DNA of 64,000 nucleotides from Diplodia intermedia (lineage: Eukaryota > Ascomycota > Dothideomycetes > Botryosphaeriales > Botryosphaeriaceae). A model generated the notes under the pieces. The model had not been told where the DNA came from and searched no databases. It saw nothing but the letters and a program-made list of their open reading frames with translations. The position numbers were made by a program, and so were the translations under genes. Below, in pieces: positions 34,511 through 46,072 of the stretch; the first letter of the stretch is position 1, and each line of letters opens with the position of its first letter. Location of the stretch: NCBI GenBank assembly GCA_021495925.1, contig JAKEKT010000085.1, positions 62,001 through 126,000 of the forward strand, in the 5' to 3' direction.

Positions 34511-34707
34511 TGTTAGTGCCCCTACACGGCCCCACCGGTAAGCAGGCACGGCATCTGCTTAGTTAGCCTATTCACCGCTTCTTGCGGCAGGTGGCCTGTT
34601 ACGGAACGCCACCGGCCCCTTATTCAGTAGCTTAGATTACTGCTATATAAGCAGCTTAGATAGCTTCTCAATTCAGCAGTGATCGTTCGCACGCTTGGCG
34701 TTCCACA
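34511..34707 (+). repeat. 3' LTR of copia copy 2
   Basis: The least mutated LTR of the four: it starts TGTTAGTGCCCC and ends GCGTTCCACA (TG...CA). It is the best template for the family consensus. Confidence 0.94.
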
Positions 34708-34712
34708 CTTTG

Positions 34713-35440
34713 CTTATCAGATTCACCGAACGGCACATTTCCGCCCTGCGCCTCGAAGCTTAGAGCGAGCCGGCCTAGACGGATGGGGAAAGAGAGTGGG
34801 TATGCTTCATCAGCCACCCCGGCAGAAGATCCTGCGCTTTTGCCAGCCGTCGGTCCGATGATGCCTTGCGACAATTTTTCCACCCTCGACGCCTCCGTCC
34901 TCGCATTGCCGGACTGACGGCCTCGATCGCGCAATTCTGGTAGACAACGAAGCTGCAGCACGCATCTTCGGCAGTGTGCGGATTCAAACTTCAAACTCGC
35001 GCGCAGTGTAGACGGCCATTGCAGTGTCTCCCGATGATGTATTCGCCGCTCAGCCCTTGGCACACGCAGGCCGAGCACCGGAGGCACGCCCGCCGGAACG
35101 GTAAGGCCGTTTTCTCTCGGCACGGTCCGATGATGAAACGAAGCTTCTCGGCCGTCTGGCCCTGATCCATTGCCCCCTGGCCAATTTGAGGCCCCGATTG
35201 CAAACACTGTGAGATCATCGCTCTGCTTGCCGCCCAATTGCTAAGCATGACAAAGTCCTCGCTTGCTCGTATACGCTGGAACCCTCTGTATAGAGCCTGG
35301 GGCCGGCGACGGGACGCCGGACTTGCCGCTGCCAGGGCCAGCGCCTATATGTACATCTATCCCGCCGAGTGACTCCGGATCAGCTCTGCAGTTGCACCCG
35401 TTGATCCCAACATCCTTCACTCTTTTCACAGCCCCAAAAG
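34713..35440. other. 5' region of the GMC oxidoreductase gene
   Basis: No gene is supported between the element and the GMC gene. A TATA-like CTATATGTA at 35345-35353 lies about 90 bp before the ATG and may be the core promoter. Confidence 0.4.
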
Positions 35441-37293
35441 ATGCACAGTGTTCTCGCAGCCGCACCGCTTCTCGCGGCCACGGCCCTGGCGGCCCCGGCG
35501 GCCCCGGCCAAGTACGACTACATCGTCGTTGGCGGTGGCACCAGCGGTCTCGTTGTTGCCAACCGTCTGTCGGAGCTGAACAACGTCACTGTCGCCGTCA
35601 TCGAGGCCGGTGGCTCCGTCTACCAGAACGAGAATGTCACCAACCCCAACGGCTACGGCCTGGCCTTCGGTAAGGAAGTGTGCTGCCCTGCTTGGTTGGG
35701 CCTGGAGCTAACGGACATGGCAAGGCACCGACATTGACTGGGCTTTCGAGACCATCAACCAGACCCACGCCGGTGGCAAGACCCAGACCATGCGTGCCGG
35801 CAAGGCTCTTGGTGGTACTAGCACCATCAACGGTAAGGATGGCCCCCCTGACACTTGAAGTGCGTTGATGCTGACAAGCACCAGGCATGGCCTACACCAG
35901 AGCCGAGGACGCCCAGGTCGACGCGTGGGAGAAGGTCGGCAACAAGGGCTGGAACTGGGAGTCGCTGCTCGAGTACTACAAGAAGTCGGAGACGGTGCAG
36001 GTGCCCGACGCGGCCCAGCAGGCGGGCGGCGCGACCTACGACCCGGCCTACCACGGCACCCAGGGCCCGCTCAAGGTCGGGTGGAAGAACCAGATGATGA
36101 ACAGCAGCTTCCCCGAGGTGCTCAACCAGACGTACAAGGCCAACAGCGTGCCGTACCTGCTGGACATTGCCGGTGGCCAGATGTCCGGCTGGAACGTCTT
36201 CCCCTCGACCCTCGACGTCGAACTCAACGTGCGCGAGGACGCGGCGCGCGCCTACTACTACCCCTTCCAGAACCGCACCAACTACCACGTCTTCCTCAAC
36301 ACCGAGGCCCAGAAGCTCGTGTGGGCCGAGTCGGGCGCCGAGGCCACCGCGTCCGGCGTCCAGGTCAAGGACAGCGCGGGCAAGACGCGCACCATCTACG
36401 CCAACAAGGAGGTCATCCTGTCGGCCGGCTCGCTGCGCTCGCCCGTGCTGCTCGAGCTGTCGGGCGTCGGCAACCCGGACATCCTGAAGGCGGCGGGCGT
36501 CGACGTCAAGGTCGAGCTGCCGTCGGTCGGCGAGAACCTGCAGGACCAGACCAACAACGGCTTCGACGGCACGGCGACCAAGTCGTTCAGCGGCACCGCC
36601 GTCAACGTCGGCTACCCCAACGTCGAGGACATCTTCGGCAACCGCACCGCCAGCGTGGCCGCGTCGGTCAAGAAGCAGCTCTCGACGTGGGCGCAGGCCG
36701 CGTCCGACGTCTCCAACGGCGCCATCTCCGCCGCCGCGCACGCCCGCTTCTTCGAGATCCAGTACGACCTGATCTTCAAGTCCAAGGTGCCGCTCGCCGA
36801 GATCCTCATCTACCCCACCGACACGGCCTTCTCCGCCGAGTTCTGGTCGCTGCTGCCCTTCGCGCGCGGCAACGTGCACATCTCGGACGGCACCGCCGCC
36901 GGCGCGCGCATCAACCCCAACTACTACCAGTTCGACTGGGACATGACGGAGCAGGTCGGCACGGCCAAGTACGTGCGCCAGCTCTTCGCCACCGCGCCGC
37001 TGCGGGGCCTGCTCGCCAACGAGACGGCGCCCGGCGCCGCCGTGCAGACCGACGACGAGCTGTCGGCCTGGGTGCTCGACACGTACCGCTCCAACTTCCA
37101 CCCCGTCGGCACCACCGCCATGCTGCCCGAGGACCTCGGCGGCGTCGTCGACGCCTCGCTCAAGGTCTACGGCACCAGCAACGTGCGCGTCGTCGACGCC
37201 GGCGTGCTGCCGTTCCAGGTGTGCGGCCACTTGGTCTCCACCCTCTACGCCGTCGCCGAGAAGGCCGCCGACATCATCAAGGCCGAGGCTTAG
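35441..37293 (+). CDS. Secreted GMC oxidoreductase, glucose-oxidase-like
   Basis: Exons 35441-35669, 35725-35832 and 35885-37293 give 581 aa, the size of fungal glucose oxidase. A signal peptide (about 1-18, Ala/Leu-rich) is followed by the FAD dinucleotide-binding motif VVGGGTSG (29-36), then the GMC signatures around GKALGGTSTING and SAGSLRSPVLLELSGVG. Both catalytic histidines are present: H518 (NFHPVGTTAM) and H561 (VCGHLVST). Having His at both positions, rather than His/Asn, is the glucose-oxidase/aryl-alcohol-oxidase-like arrangement. The enzyme would oxidise a sugar or alcohol outside the cell and release H2O2. Several N-glycosylation sequons fit secretion. Both introns start GTAAGG. 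The substrate cannot be told from sequence alone. A class II peroxidase gene follows on the same strand. Confidence 0.92.
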
Positions 37294-39320
37294 GTTGGCC
37301 TGATAAGCCTTTTTTTCCTCTATTGCTTGTTGCTAGTCGCTTCCGCTACTTCTTGTTTATCGACTTCTTCAGCTCGGCATCATCCGAACCAGCCAGAAGG
37401 GATGTGCCGGGCTATTCCTTTTTTCCTTCCGTTTTCTTCACTTCTTGTGACCTGCTGCATGGAGCTGGCTGGCGTGCCTCATAAGCACGGTCTCGGCAGA
37501 GGAAAGCCACTTTTGCTTGTTTAGGGATTATAGACTGGGACGCATAAACAAACTAGACGACGGGTGGAGGGGAAACGATACCATCGGAAAATACCTTGAG
37601 ACCAAGCTCCAGTTGCCAATGGCTTTAGCCACATGGGGCCAAAAGCCATTTGGGGGGGAGGGGGAGCCGGACGAATAGAAAAAGCCACAGCTGTTGGCGG
37701 TCATGGCCGAGAACGAATCAAGAGCAGATTATAGACGATTACACTTCCCGATCACCTTTGCTGAAAGTGAGCTGCTGACCTGTACACGCTAGCCCGTGGT
37801 AATCGCGACGATGTGGTTGGATGGAAATGGTGGGGATGGGTGCGGAGTGTGGAGAAGCGGCGGCTTGGTGGTGGCTTTTGCGGCTTGCACGGCGGAGGAT
37901 CGACTTGCTATTGTACGGCTTGCATACGGTAGTCGCATGCAAACGCCATGTCGTCCTCCGCCGTGTTTTCGGCGAGCGCGGGCTGAAATCTGGATTTTCC
38001 TCGAGCGGAGTTGAACGCTAGCATGCCTACAATCCTTGCACGCCGCACGGCTGATCGACGTGGCTGCGACGAAAATAGCTCCGATCTCGTATAACGTTTT
38101 AGCGATTGGCATTCAGTTTGCTGTCGTTGTTTCCCCTCGCCCCCGATCCTTGCTTTTCATCCACGCGAATGTTCACGACATGTCAGAAATGACCGGGCCA
38201 GGCACACCGGCACCTGCCAGAACAATGAACCGACCGGCGCGTTTTCACGTGTGGTAGTGCCAACGGTGGCCGCGCGAACACGTTTTCCCCCCGCTCTTCC
38301 GCCAAGGTACCAGGTACCTGTTAGTACACTCGTGGCAACCAAAGAACGGCCCAGCTGGAAAGTCGAACGATTGTTCCCGAGTCTAGGCCATGGGCAGAGG
38401 GCGAGAACCCGGGACCGAAGGAGCGGGACAAGGGACGGCTGCTGGAAAAGCTTGGGATGGCGTGCCAAGCAGGAAGTCAGCAAGCCCCGGGCCACGGCAT
38501 CTTCCCGACGACAGCGGCCGTCTCAGCTTTTCTTACCCGATCTAGGATCACTCGCTTTCCTATACGGGCATCACGTATGCGGGGAGGCATCGGGGCTAGA
38601 CCGCACATGGTAAGAGGTGTCTTCAGCCGCACCACCTCGCTTCCGCACTTTGCTCCTACACGCCCGCTGATTGGGGTTGCGGCGATTCGTCCAGCTCTGG
38701 CGGACGCGGGAGAGTGGAGCTGTCAGGTTTATACTTTCCGCCCCGGCTGCGCGGGGATTCAACACGATGCCATGGCATCCAGTGATATGCAACACAGCTG
38801 GCGGACATTTGTTGAGCCGACTACCTGGTACGGTAGACCTCGCCAGCTGAACCGAGTTCAACCGAATCCGCGTGGGCGCCGTCTCGGCACGGAGGGCAAG
38901 CGTGGTTGAGCTGAGCCAGGTCGATACGTAGCGGAGCTATTCTTCTTCTTGGCAAGCCCGCCGTGTCAGTCCGGCGAACGTTCGGGCACTTCTGCCGCAG
39001 CGTACCAGGACCCAGTCAGCTGCTGTGTACCGGCCGCCTCGTGGATTCATGCCACGTTCTAGCGCCCACCCGCGTGGCGGTGGCCCCTGCCCTCTCGTCT
39101 AACATGTGGCGGCGCGAAGATGCTCGAGACCAGACGAGCAGAGACGGCTGCTGCGACAAGCCAACGCCTCCAGAGCAGAGGAGGAACTTCGTATATAGGC
39201 CAGCTGTCGTCCTGCGTTTCTGTACAACCCATCAACAGCAGCATCTCTCTCTTCAGCCTTCATCGTCGAAGCATCTTACCTTTCCAAGAAGCAATCCGAC
39301 CAACCAACCAATCAACGACC
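37294..39320. other. Intergenic, GMC gene to peroxidase gene
   Basis: No gene seen in 2 kb; frames are short and overlapping. A TATA-like GTATATAG at 39191-39198, 123-130 bp before the peroxidase ATG, is the only promoter-like element I can point to, followed by a CAACCAACCAATCAACGACC-type leader. Confidence 0.45.
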
Positions 39321-40337
39321 ATGCGTCCCTCGGCCATCCTCCTGACTTCCGCATGCGGAAGCGTCGCCTATTCCTTCTCCCTCCCCTCATCCCTTGACTC
39401 CCTTTCCTCGTCAATCAACGACATCACCACCCGGGCCCTCTCCACGCTCGCGGTCCGCAAAACCCCCTCGTGCCCCGCCGTCTACACCACGCTCTCGGCC
39501 GACCTCACCAAAGACTTCCTCGGCACCGACGGGCAGTGCACCGACCTCGCCCGCGCCGCCATCCGCTACGCCTTCCACGACGCGGGCACCTTCTCGACCA
39601 AGCTCCCCAGCTACGCGCCGGCCTCGGGCGGCGCCGACGGCTCGCTGCTGCTCGTGCCGTCGGAGATCCAGCGCGGCGAGAACCACGGGCTGGAGGCGTA
39701 CCACGCATACATCACCTCCAAGTACACCACGTACAAGCCGCTGGGGGTGGGCGCGGCGGACCTGATCCAGTTCGCGGGCAACCACGCCATCGTGACGTGC
39801 CCGGGCGGGCCGTCGGTCAAGACGCTCGTCGGCCGTAGCGACTCCACCACTGCATCGCCGACGGGCGTGATGCCGCCGGGGTTCGGGCCGGGCAGCGACC
39901 ACGACTCGCTGCTGCAGCTCTTCGTCGACAAGGGCTTCAGCGCCGTCGACCTGGCGGCGCTGATCGGCGCGCACAGCACGAGCAAGAACGTCGGGCAGAC
40001 GGCCATCCCCGTCGGCGCGCCGCAGGACGGCACGCCCGGCAAGTGGGACGTCAAGTACTACGCCGACACGTACAGCCCGCCCGCCGGCGTCTCGCGCTTC
40101 GACAGCGACGTCGCGCTGTCGGATAAGACAAAGGCCGTCGGGAAGGAGTTCAACGGCTTCGTCGGCAACCAGGGCAAGTGGACCGGCAAGTTCGCCGACG
40201 CCATGTTCCGCTTGAGCGTTCTGGGCATCTCGAGCGATACGTACAAGAACTGGGCCGACTGCACCGGCGCCCTGCCCAAGGCCACGAGCTCCAAGAGGGA
40301 CATCAGGCGCATGCCCATCAACGACCGCGCGCGGTAG
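39321..40337 (+). CDS. Secreted class II haem peroxidase (ligninase family)
   Basis: One exon encodes 338 aa. The signal peptide is MRPSAILLTSACGSVAYS. The distal haem pocket is R82 and H86 in IRYAFHDAGTF, the proximal ligand is H218 in ALIGAHSTSK, and calcium-site features (D87, GGADGS at 103-108) are typical of class II plant-type peroxidases. The Glu pair expected before the distal Arg in Mn-peroxidases is absent (LARAAIR), so Mn(II) oxidation is unlikely; generic peroxidase activity is the safe call. Cys at 51, 73 and 160 fit family disulfides. The C-terminus ends in a basic tail (SSKRDIRRMPINDRAR). The upstream in-frame extension to 39120 is 5' UTR. The neighbouring GMC oxidase could provide H2O2. 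Confidence 0.9.
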   Translation: MRPSAILLTSACGSVAYSFSLPSSLDSLSSSINDITTRALSTLAVRKTPSCPAVYTTLSADLTKDFLGTDGQCTDLARAAIRYAFHDAGTFSTKLPSYAPASGGADGSLLLVPSEIQRGENHGLEAYHAYITSKYTTYKPLGVGAADLIQFAGNHAIVTCPGGPSVKTLVGRSDSTTASPTGVMPPGFGPGSDHDSLLQLFVDKGFSAVDLAALIGAHSTSKNVGQTAIPVGAPQDGTPGKWDVKYYADTYSPPAGVSRFDSDVALSDKTKAVGKEFNGFVGNQGKWTGKFADAMFRLSVLGISSDTYKNWADCTGALPKATSSKRDIRRMPINDRAR

Positions 40338-41934
40338 AGTGTGGGCGGTGCGTGGGGGGAGTGGTTGATATCCTGTCGTTTTTGATCTGTTTGTTAGCGA
40401 AAGGGAGTTCGGAGGGAAAGGAGGGAATGGTGTCTTTCTTGTATATACTTCGAAGGGGTCGGGTTGAACTTTGTTTTCCCCTTTACTTAATTTTCTGTAC
40501 AAAGAGCTCTTGGCTCGAGTCATGAACAAACCATTTACTTTCATCAACAACCCTCGCAAACCTGTTTCATTCATGCGTGCCGCTTACTCGAGAACCTTCG
40601 CCGAGCTTGTTCAAAAGTATCGTCATCAATGCATCGTCAAGAAGATGGAAACGCGTTGTTTGTTGTGAAAGCGAAGGGTGTGGAAGTCTCGAACGGATCG
40701 CCGGATGTTGGCAGGCGGCGGGACGATCGATGATCGAGTTGCTATATTGAGGCCTGAAATGAATACGGGATGCGCGTCGTCACGGGGGAAAACATCGATG
40801 GATCGAATTAGCGCTGGACGTTCCCAAACGCTAGAACGGCCAAAAGCTTCCATGCGGTGGCCCGTACGCAAACATTTAAGGTTCATTCCGTTTTCGCCGT
40901 GGCAGATGGGCGGTGCAGTACGTACCGCGATGGATCACTTCGCTATGACTTGATGCGCAAGGCCCGTCTGTGGCTGCTGAGCGCAAACGTTGTGGGGGTG
41001 GGGTGTCGCAGTTGGAGGATGCACGAGACCGGACTGCAAGGGTCCAGGTTCAGATCTCCCAAGGTTTGACGGTATCCTGACCACCATCTGGGCCGGTAGC
41101 CTGATGGCCCCTTCTTTCGCCACACCGCCCAAGACCATACTGACTTGGCTCTCGAGAGTTGGGAGATGAACAAATGGCGGCGGCCGGATGGGCCGGGAAG
41201 CCCTTGGGCCTCGCTCGTGTCGCGCGTCATGGGTATTGACGCGCATGAAACGCCCTAACCTTCGATACTCAAGCCGAACGTGAGAGAGCCATATTGCGGC
41301 CGTGTGCAAACTTCCGGCCGTTTGCGACCAGGCCAGCAATAGCGCATCGGGGAGGAGTGCGGGGTATGTGCATCTGCTCCCATCCACATGAGCGCGAACA
41401 ACACCACCGCTCCAGCACTTGCGCCCCGCCAGAGCCCGCCGAAGGAAGAGATCGAATGAAAGATACGGCAGTTGCGAAAGTATGCTGTGCAGGAGCCGGC
41501 AGTCTTGGGCACACTTGCGACTCGCTGCTGCGGCGGTGATTGGCCTGAGGGGTTGCCAATGCGCGCCAACCCCCCAGCGATACCTTTCGGCGGAGACGCA
41601 CTGACTCAACCGAGCCTCCGCGCTGAAATGAGAGAGAGACTGAGCCTTGCGGCTTCAACTGCGACGCCGGTCGACTGACACGCCCGCGACGAGGGGAGCC
41701 AAGATGGATGGAATAAATGAAGCCTGCTGCCCACCATGGCCTTGTCCCCCTTGCTCACTGCCTCATCACCACCTGACCCTCCTTTCCGCGTGGGTAGCAG
41801 TGACGGCAAACTTTCTTTCCTTTTGCGTCTATGTTCAATCACACTCTCTTTGGATCCCTTTAAAAGCCTCTTCTGCTTGACCCAAGTCACTCCCTTCGAA
41901 TCAACAGCTCCTTCCCAGACTCACCGTCATCACC
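40338..41934. other. Intergenic, peroxidase to chitinase
   Basis: No gene is supported. A TATA-like CTTTAAAAGC at 41858-41867 sits about 70 bp before the chitinase ATG. Confidence 0.45.
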
Positions 41935-43556
41935 ATGAAGCTCCTCTCCGCGGCCACCATGCTGGCCGCCGCCACCCAGCTGGCCTCTGCCCGCTACATC
42001 ATGTACGCCGACGAATGGCACATTGCCGACCTGGGCAACAGGACGACCAACGCCGGCATCGACACGGCCATCATGGCCTTCGTGGCCACCAACGACTTCC
42101 TGACCGAGGAGGGCGGCACCTTCGAGCTGTTCGAGCCCGTCGAGACCTTCCGCGCCCGCTTCGACCCCGGTGTCAAGGTCCTGGCTGCCATCGGCGGCTG
42201 GAACGACGTCAACTACACCCTGACTATGAAGGACGAGACCGCCCGCACCCGCTTTGCCAACAACTGCAAGAAACTGATCGACAAGTACAACCTGGACGGT
42301 ATTGGTAAGTCGACTCTCTCTCTCTCTCTTTCCCTCTCCCTCCCCGAGTTCGAGAACACGTGAGCGTAGGGAAGAAAGGAGAGAAAGGGGAAAGGGGAAC
42401 TTACAGAAGACCATGATGCTAACAACACACCCACCAAACAGACATCGACTACGAGTACGTCGGCGGCAACGGCGCCGACTACAAGCAGGTGCCCAACGCG
42501 GACAAGGTGTGGGAGATCGACGCCTTCCCGCTGCTTCTCAAGGCGACGCGCGAGGCCATCGGAGCCGACAAGCTGCTGTCGATCGCGGTGCCGGGCTTGG
42601 AGCGCGACATGTTCGCCTTCACGCCCGAGACGATGCCGCAGATCGTGCCGCTGGTCGACTGGTTCGGCATCATGACGTACGACTTCATGAACCGCCGCGA
42701 CAACTCGACCCGCCACCACACCGACCTCGTCGGCTCCAAGCAGTCCATCCAGCGCTACCTCGACCTCGGCCTGCCCGCCGACAAGGCCACGCTCGGCTTC
42801 GCCTTCTACGCAAAGTACTTCACCGTCGACCCGGCCTCCGACTGCGCCCGCCACCCGCTCGGCAAGCGCTGCCGCACCGTCGCGCTCGAGAACGCCGACG
42901 GCTCCGACAACGGCCTCTCGGGCGCCCTGACCTTCGAGTCGTCGAGCGAGCCCAGCGCGCTGCCGACCAACCTGACGGCCAGCGCCGACGGCACGTGCGG
43001 CGCCAGCGCGGGCACCAAGTGCGGCGAGGGCTTCTGCTGCAGCTCGGGCGGCTGGTGCGGCGACAGCGAGGCCCACTGCGGGCTGTCGTGCCAGGCCGGC
43101 TACGGCAAGTGCAACGGGCTGACGGCCATCCAGTCGTGGCAGAACGCGCTGGCGGGCGGCGTGTCCGACGCCAAGCGCGGCGGCCACTACTACTTCGACC
43201 GCAACGCCTCGCTCTTCTGGACCTGGGACGAGCCCGAGCACATCGCCAAGAAGTTCGTCGACATCGTCGACGTCCTCGGCGTCCCCAACGTCATGGCCTG
43301 GTCGCTGTCCGAGGACAGCCTCGACTGGCGCCACCTGCTCGCCATCCAGGCCGGCGTCAAGAAGCACTGCCTGTCCGAGATCGAGGGCTTCAACGCCGCC
43401 GACTGCGCCGCCGAGACCACCCCGCTCCCCACTTACCTGGTCAAGCCCCCCGTCCTCACCACTCGCGACACTCCCCGCCACTACGCCGCTCCCATCGAGC
43501 CCCGTGGTGCGGCCGCTGCCTTCGCTGAGGTCAACGCCCACGGCCACAGCATCTGA
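41935..43556 (+). CDS. GH18 chitinase with internal CBM18 chitin-binding module
   Basis: Exons 41935-42304 and 42442-43556 give 494 aa. The intron (GTAAGT...AAACAG, 137 nt, with CT-rich runs at its start) interrupts the active site, and splicing restores the GH18 motif D121-G-I-D124-I-D126-Y-E128, with E128 as the acid catalyst. The signal peptide is about residues 1-19. IMTYDFMNRRDN and VMAWSLSEDSLDW are further barrel motifs. A Cys-rich CBM18 (about 307-347, CGASAGTKCGEGFCCSSGGW and on) lies before the last barrel strands, so it is inserted in the catalytic domain rather than attached at an end. The product should hydrolyse chitin outside the cell or in the wall. The C-terminus is Pro/Ala/His-rich with no GPI signal. 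Confidence 0.93.
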
Positions 43557-46072
43557 GCTGATATAGCACTGTAGTCGGCTGTCGACGTTGTATTACCTTT
43601 CTCTAATTGGGGGTTGTTGGTGGGAGATAGATAGATAAAATAGCTTGTCCATGTCCAGACATGTATGATTTTGTTGTCGAACCTGTTCCCCCTTTCTCGT
43701 GTCAGCAAAGTGTACGTGAAACTACGGAGAATTTAGTATGTGAATTGTGTTGGTGGTAAGCGATGCTCAGGATACCAACGTACCACGCTCGGCTCCATCG
43801 TCGGCTGACAAGTGGGGCCTGGTGGCGAGACGGAGAGATAAGTGAACGTGTATAGGAGACTGGATAACAGCTTCGCGAGTTGTGCAGTATCCTTCTGCTG
43901 GAAGGCGAAAATGGACTGCGGTGGTACTAGACTGTTGAGGTGGGGGGTAGCCCCACGAGATGGTATGTGGGGGAAACTTTACGACTCATGTATGTGAAAA
44001 GGAAGAAATGAAAGCGACATGCAGTCTAAAAATAAAAAGCAAGTGGGAGATGAGCGAACTCAAACCCTAAATCGATAATAGGTCGCTAAACGGTGATTAA
44101 GGACGTGTAGATGTGTTCTGCTTTTTAAAGAATGGTAGCCTTTGAAATGGACTGCTGCGAATCTGTAAGATGGGAAAGATAGAGTGAAAAAGTACCTTTA
44201 CCAGGACAGTAGACTAAAAGGAGGTTGAGCCCATTTAGGTGAGCAGTAGAAGCAGATGTATCCCCGTAGATGTGAGTCTTTTGAGCCCTCATACCGTGGG
44301 CAGTTGACGCCAATATCCAGACGCAGATGTGAGTCTTGAGAAAGTTCTCTGCAAGTTTCTGTGTCAGCCAAATAGATGGGCTTTGCAGGACGACGTGGCG
44401 GTGGATATGTTGTGGCAGTGTCGAAATGAGGGGATTATGATGTTATGGTCTTGTCTAAGACACCCAGCGCGGATCGGTTTCAGAAACAACGACAGCCCAC
44501 GTGAATGCTAAGGCTCGCCTCCACATTTTCTCGTACCCTGTAGCTGCGCGTGTGGCTGATGACTGCCTATCGTTCTTTCATGTTATCAGCGCAGATCGCT
44601 GTCGATCCGCGCGTCGGAGAAAAAAACGGTCGCCTTATTCCAACCTCGTAGGGCGTTCAGTTGAATACGGGCCTTCTCGCTGGTGATGAGAGGAAGAGAA
44701 GATGGTGCGAGGCGGTGCAGGTGTATTGTTGGGCGGGAAAGAGGGATCAGAAACGCATTGTTTGGCGTTTGGTAGCTGCCGGTGGGCTCTCGAAACAAGC
44801 TCATCCCGGCGCGTTGGTCCTGGTCCGAATGAGGATTTTCAGCACAGTGGACGGATAATAGCTCATGATGCAAGCGGGACTCGTGTTGACGGGCGCGACT
44901 GTGGATCTGGTGTTTCGAGGTGGTGTTCAGTGAAGGAGCGATGCTAAGCATAAAACGAGAAGCGACGAGGCATGCGAGCGGAAGGATGAAACGGCGCCAA
45001 GGTGGGCCATGGCTGTGGGCACGAAGCTTTCTTGTATGCGCCGCTAGTGTCGCACCTTGGGCGCGGGTGGCAGCAGGCAAGTGGTGCTGGTGCCGGTGAG
45101 GTCTGGTGACGGGGCCGGGCTGCCTCAGGCTGTCGTACGCCGGCAGTCGGCTCCACTAGGCAGGCAACCGACCCCACACGCGAGGCGGAAATTGAGAAGC
45201 GCCGCACAGCCGTCGGCGGCTTGCGTGTGGCGGTCGCGTTCATCAGAGCCAAACGGCGATACGCCGCGCACGCGGATGCGGCGGCGCAAGGATACGAGGG
45301 GCGGTGATGGCGGGCACAGGGCTGACAGTTGGGGTTGGAGCCAGCGAAATCGTGTCGTGGTGCGGGCCCCACCAATGGCGGCACGAGGACAGTTGAGCGC
45401 TGTGAAGGAGAGATGCACCGGGCGCGGGCTGCGTGCGGCCATGCGGCCTTGCTTCTGGGCAAACAGCCGTGGGGCCGTGCTGAGGAGGAGCGTGTTCCTG
45501 TCCTGTTCCTGGCGCCTTCTTAGCGTGTCCACGACCTGCCCGCCCGCACGCAGCCTCAACACCAAACAGCCCTCTCGCGTCGCCCGCGAAACATCGCCCG
45601 GCCGCGCGCGCGATCTTCGACCCTGCCGATCCGGACGGCCGACCCGCGCTGCGGCGCAGAGAGACATGTCGCAGCTTTCGGCGGCGGACGCAGCCGTGCG
45701 CACGAGAGCCGCGGCGGCGAGGCTCCGGGCTGGGGGCCAGCAAATGACCCGCCGCGCTGATGCGTCCCGCAATTTGAACGACCGGCACTGCAGCGGTGGC
45801 TAGCCGGTTCGGGAAGTGCTGGCGACGCTGCCCCGGCTGGCCCGAGTCGCGCTGTCATTTCCCGAGCTCCCTAATAGTGCCCATGTGTTTCAGAGAAAGA
45901 AGTACAAAAGTACTCGTCCTCCACCACTGTCTTTCGCCCTCGCTTTCGCGCCTCCTGCCGGCCGGTTCACTCGTTATTCTCTGACTTTTCAGAGGTCCGT
46001 TCTTTTTGCTGTTTACTGCAGCACCCGGCTACCAACGCTCTTTTTGTCTATATCCGGTCTTTCCCCCTCGCC
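43557..46072. other. Intergenic, chitinase to expansin-like gene
   Basis: No supported gene in 2.5 kb. 44950-45860 is GC-rich with long overlapping frames on both strands (up to 248 codons), which such composition produces by chance. The right end is the expansin-like promoter and leader. Confidence 0.4.

Larger units (their letters stand above)
28962..34707 (+). mobile_element. Ty1/copia LTR retrotransposon, copy 2, RIP-inactivated
   Basis: The element is 5746 bp, exactly the length of copy 1 and in the same orientation, with 197-bp LTRs (28962-29158 and 34511-34707) and a perfect 5-bp target duplication CTTTG (28957-28961 and 34708-34712). The polypurine tract AGAGGGGAG (34502-34510) abuts the 3' LTR. 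Coding relics sit at the same offsets as in copy 1: zinc knuckle (about 30113-30165), GAG-pre-integrase region (about 30777-30840), YVDN box (33014-33040) and EAEYVALS-like motif (about 33630-33675). RIP changes are fewer than in copy 1, but stops fill all frames. Short frames at 33614-33826 and 34343-34549 (minus) are artefacts. Confidence 0.94.

Noticed and set aside
33614..34549. Short minus-strand frames in copia copy 2
   Set aside because: They lie antisense in RIP-mutated sequence and include LTR or coding relic sequence; not genes.
28957..34712. Two AT-rich blocks as centromere-like or mitochondrial DNA
   Set aside because: The AT bias stops at the element borders and is explained by C-to-T and G-to-A changes in a retrotransposon.
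34668..35237. 189-codon minus-strand frame beside copia copy 2
   Set aside because: It runs into the LTR and has no domain; its reading frame crosses the insertion edge.
44944..45858. Long overlapping frames on both strands
   Set aside because: Explained by high GC with few stops; no domain, and both strands are equally open.
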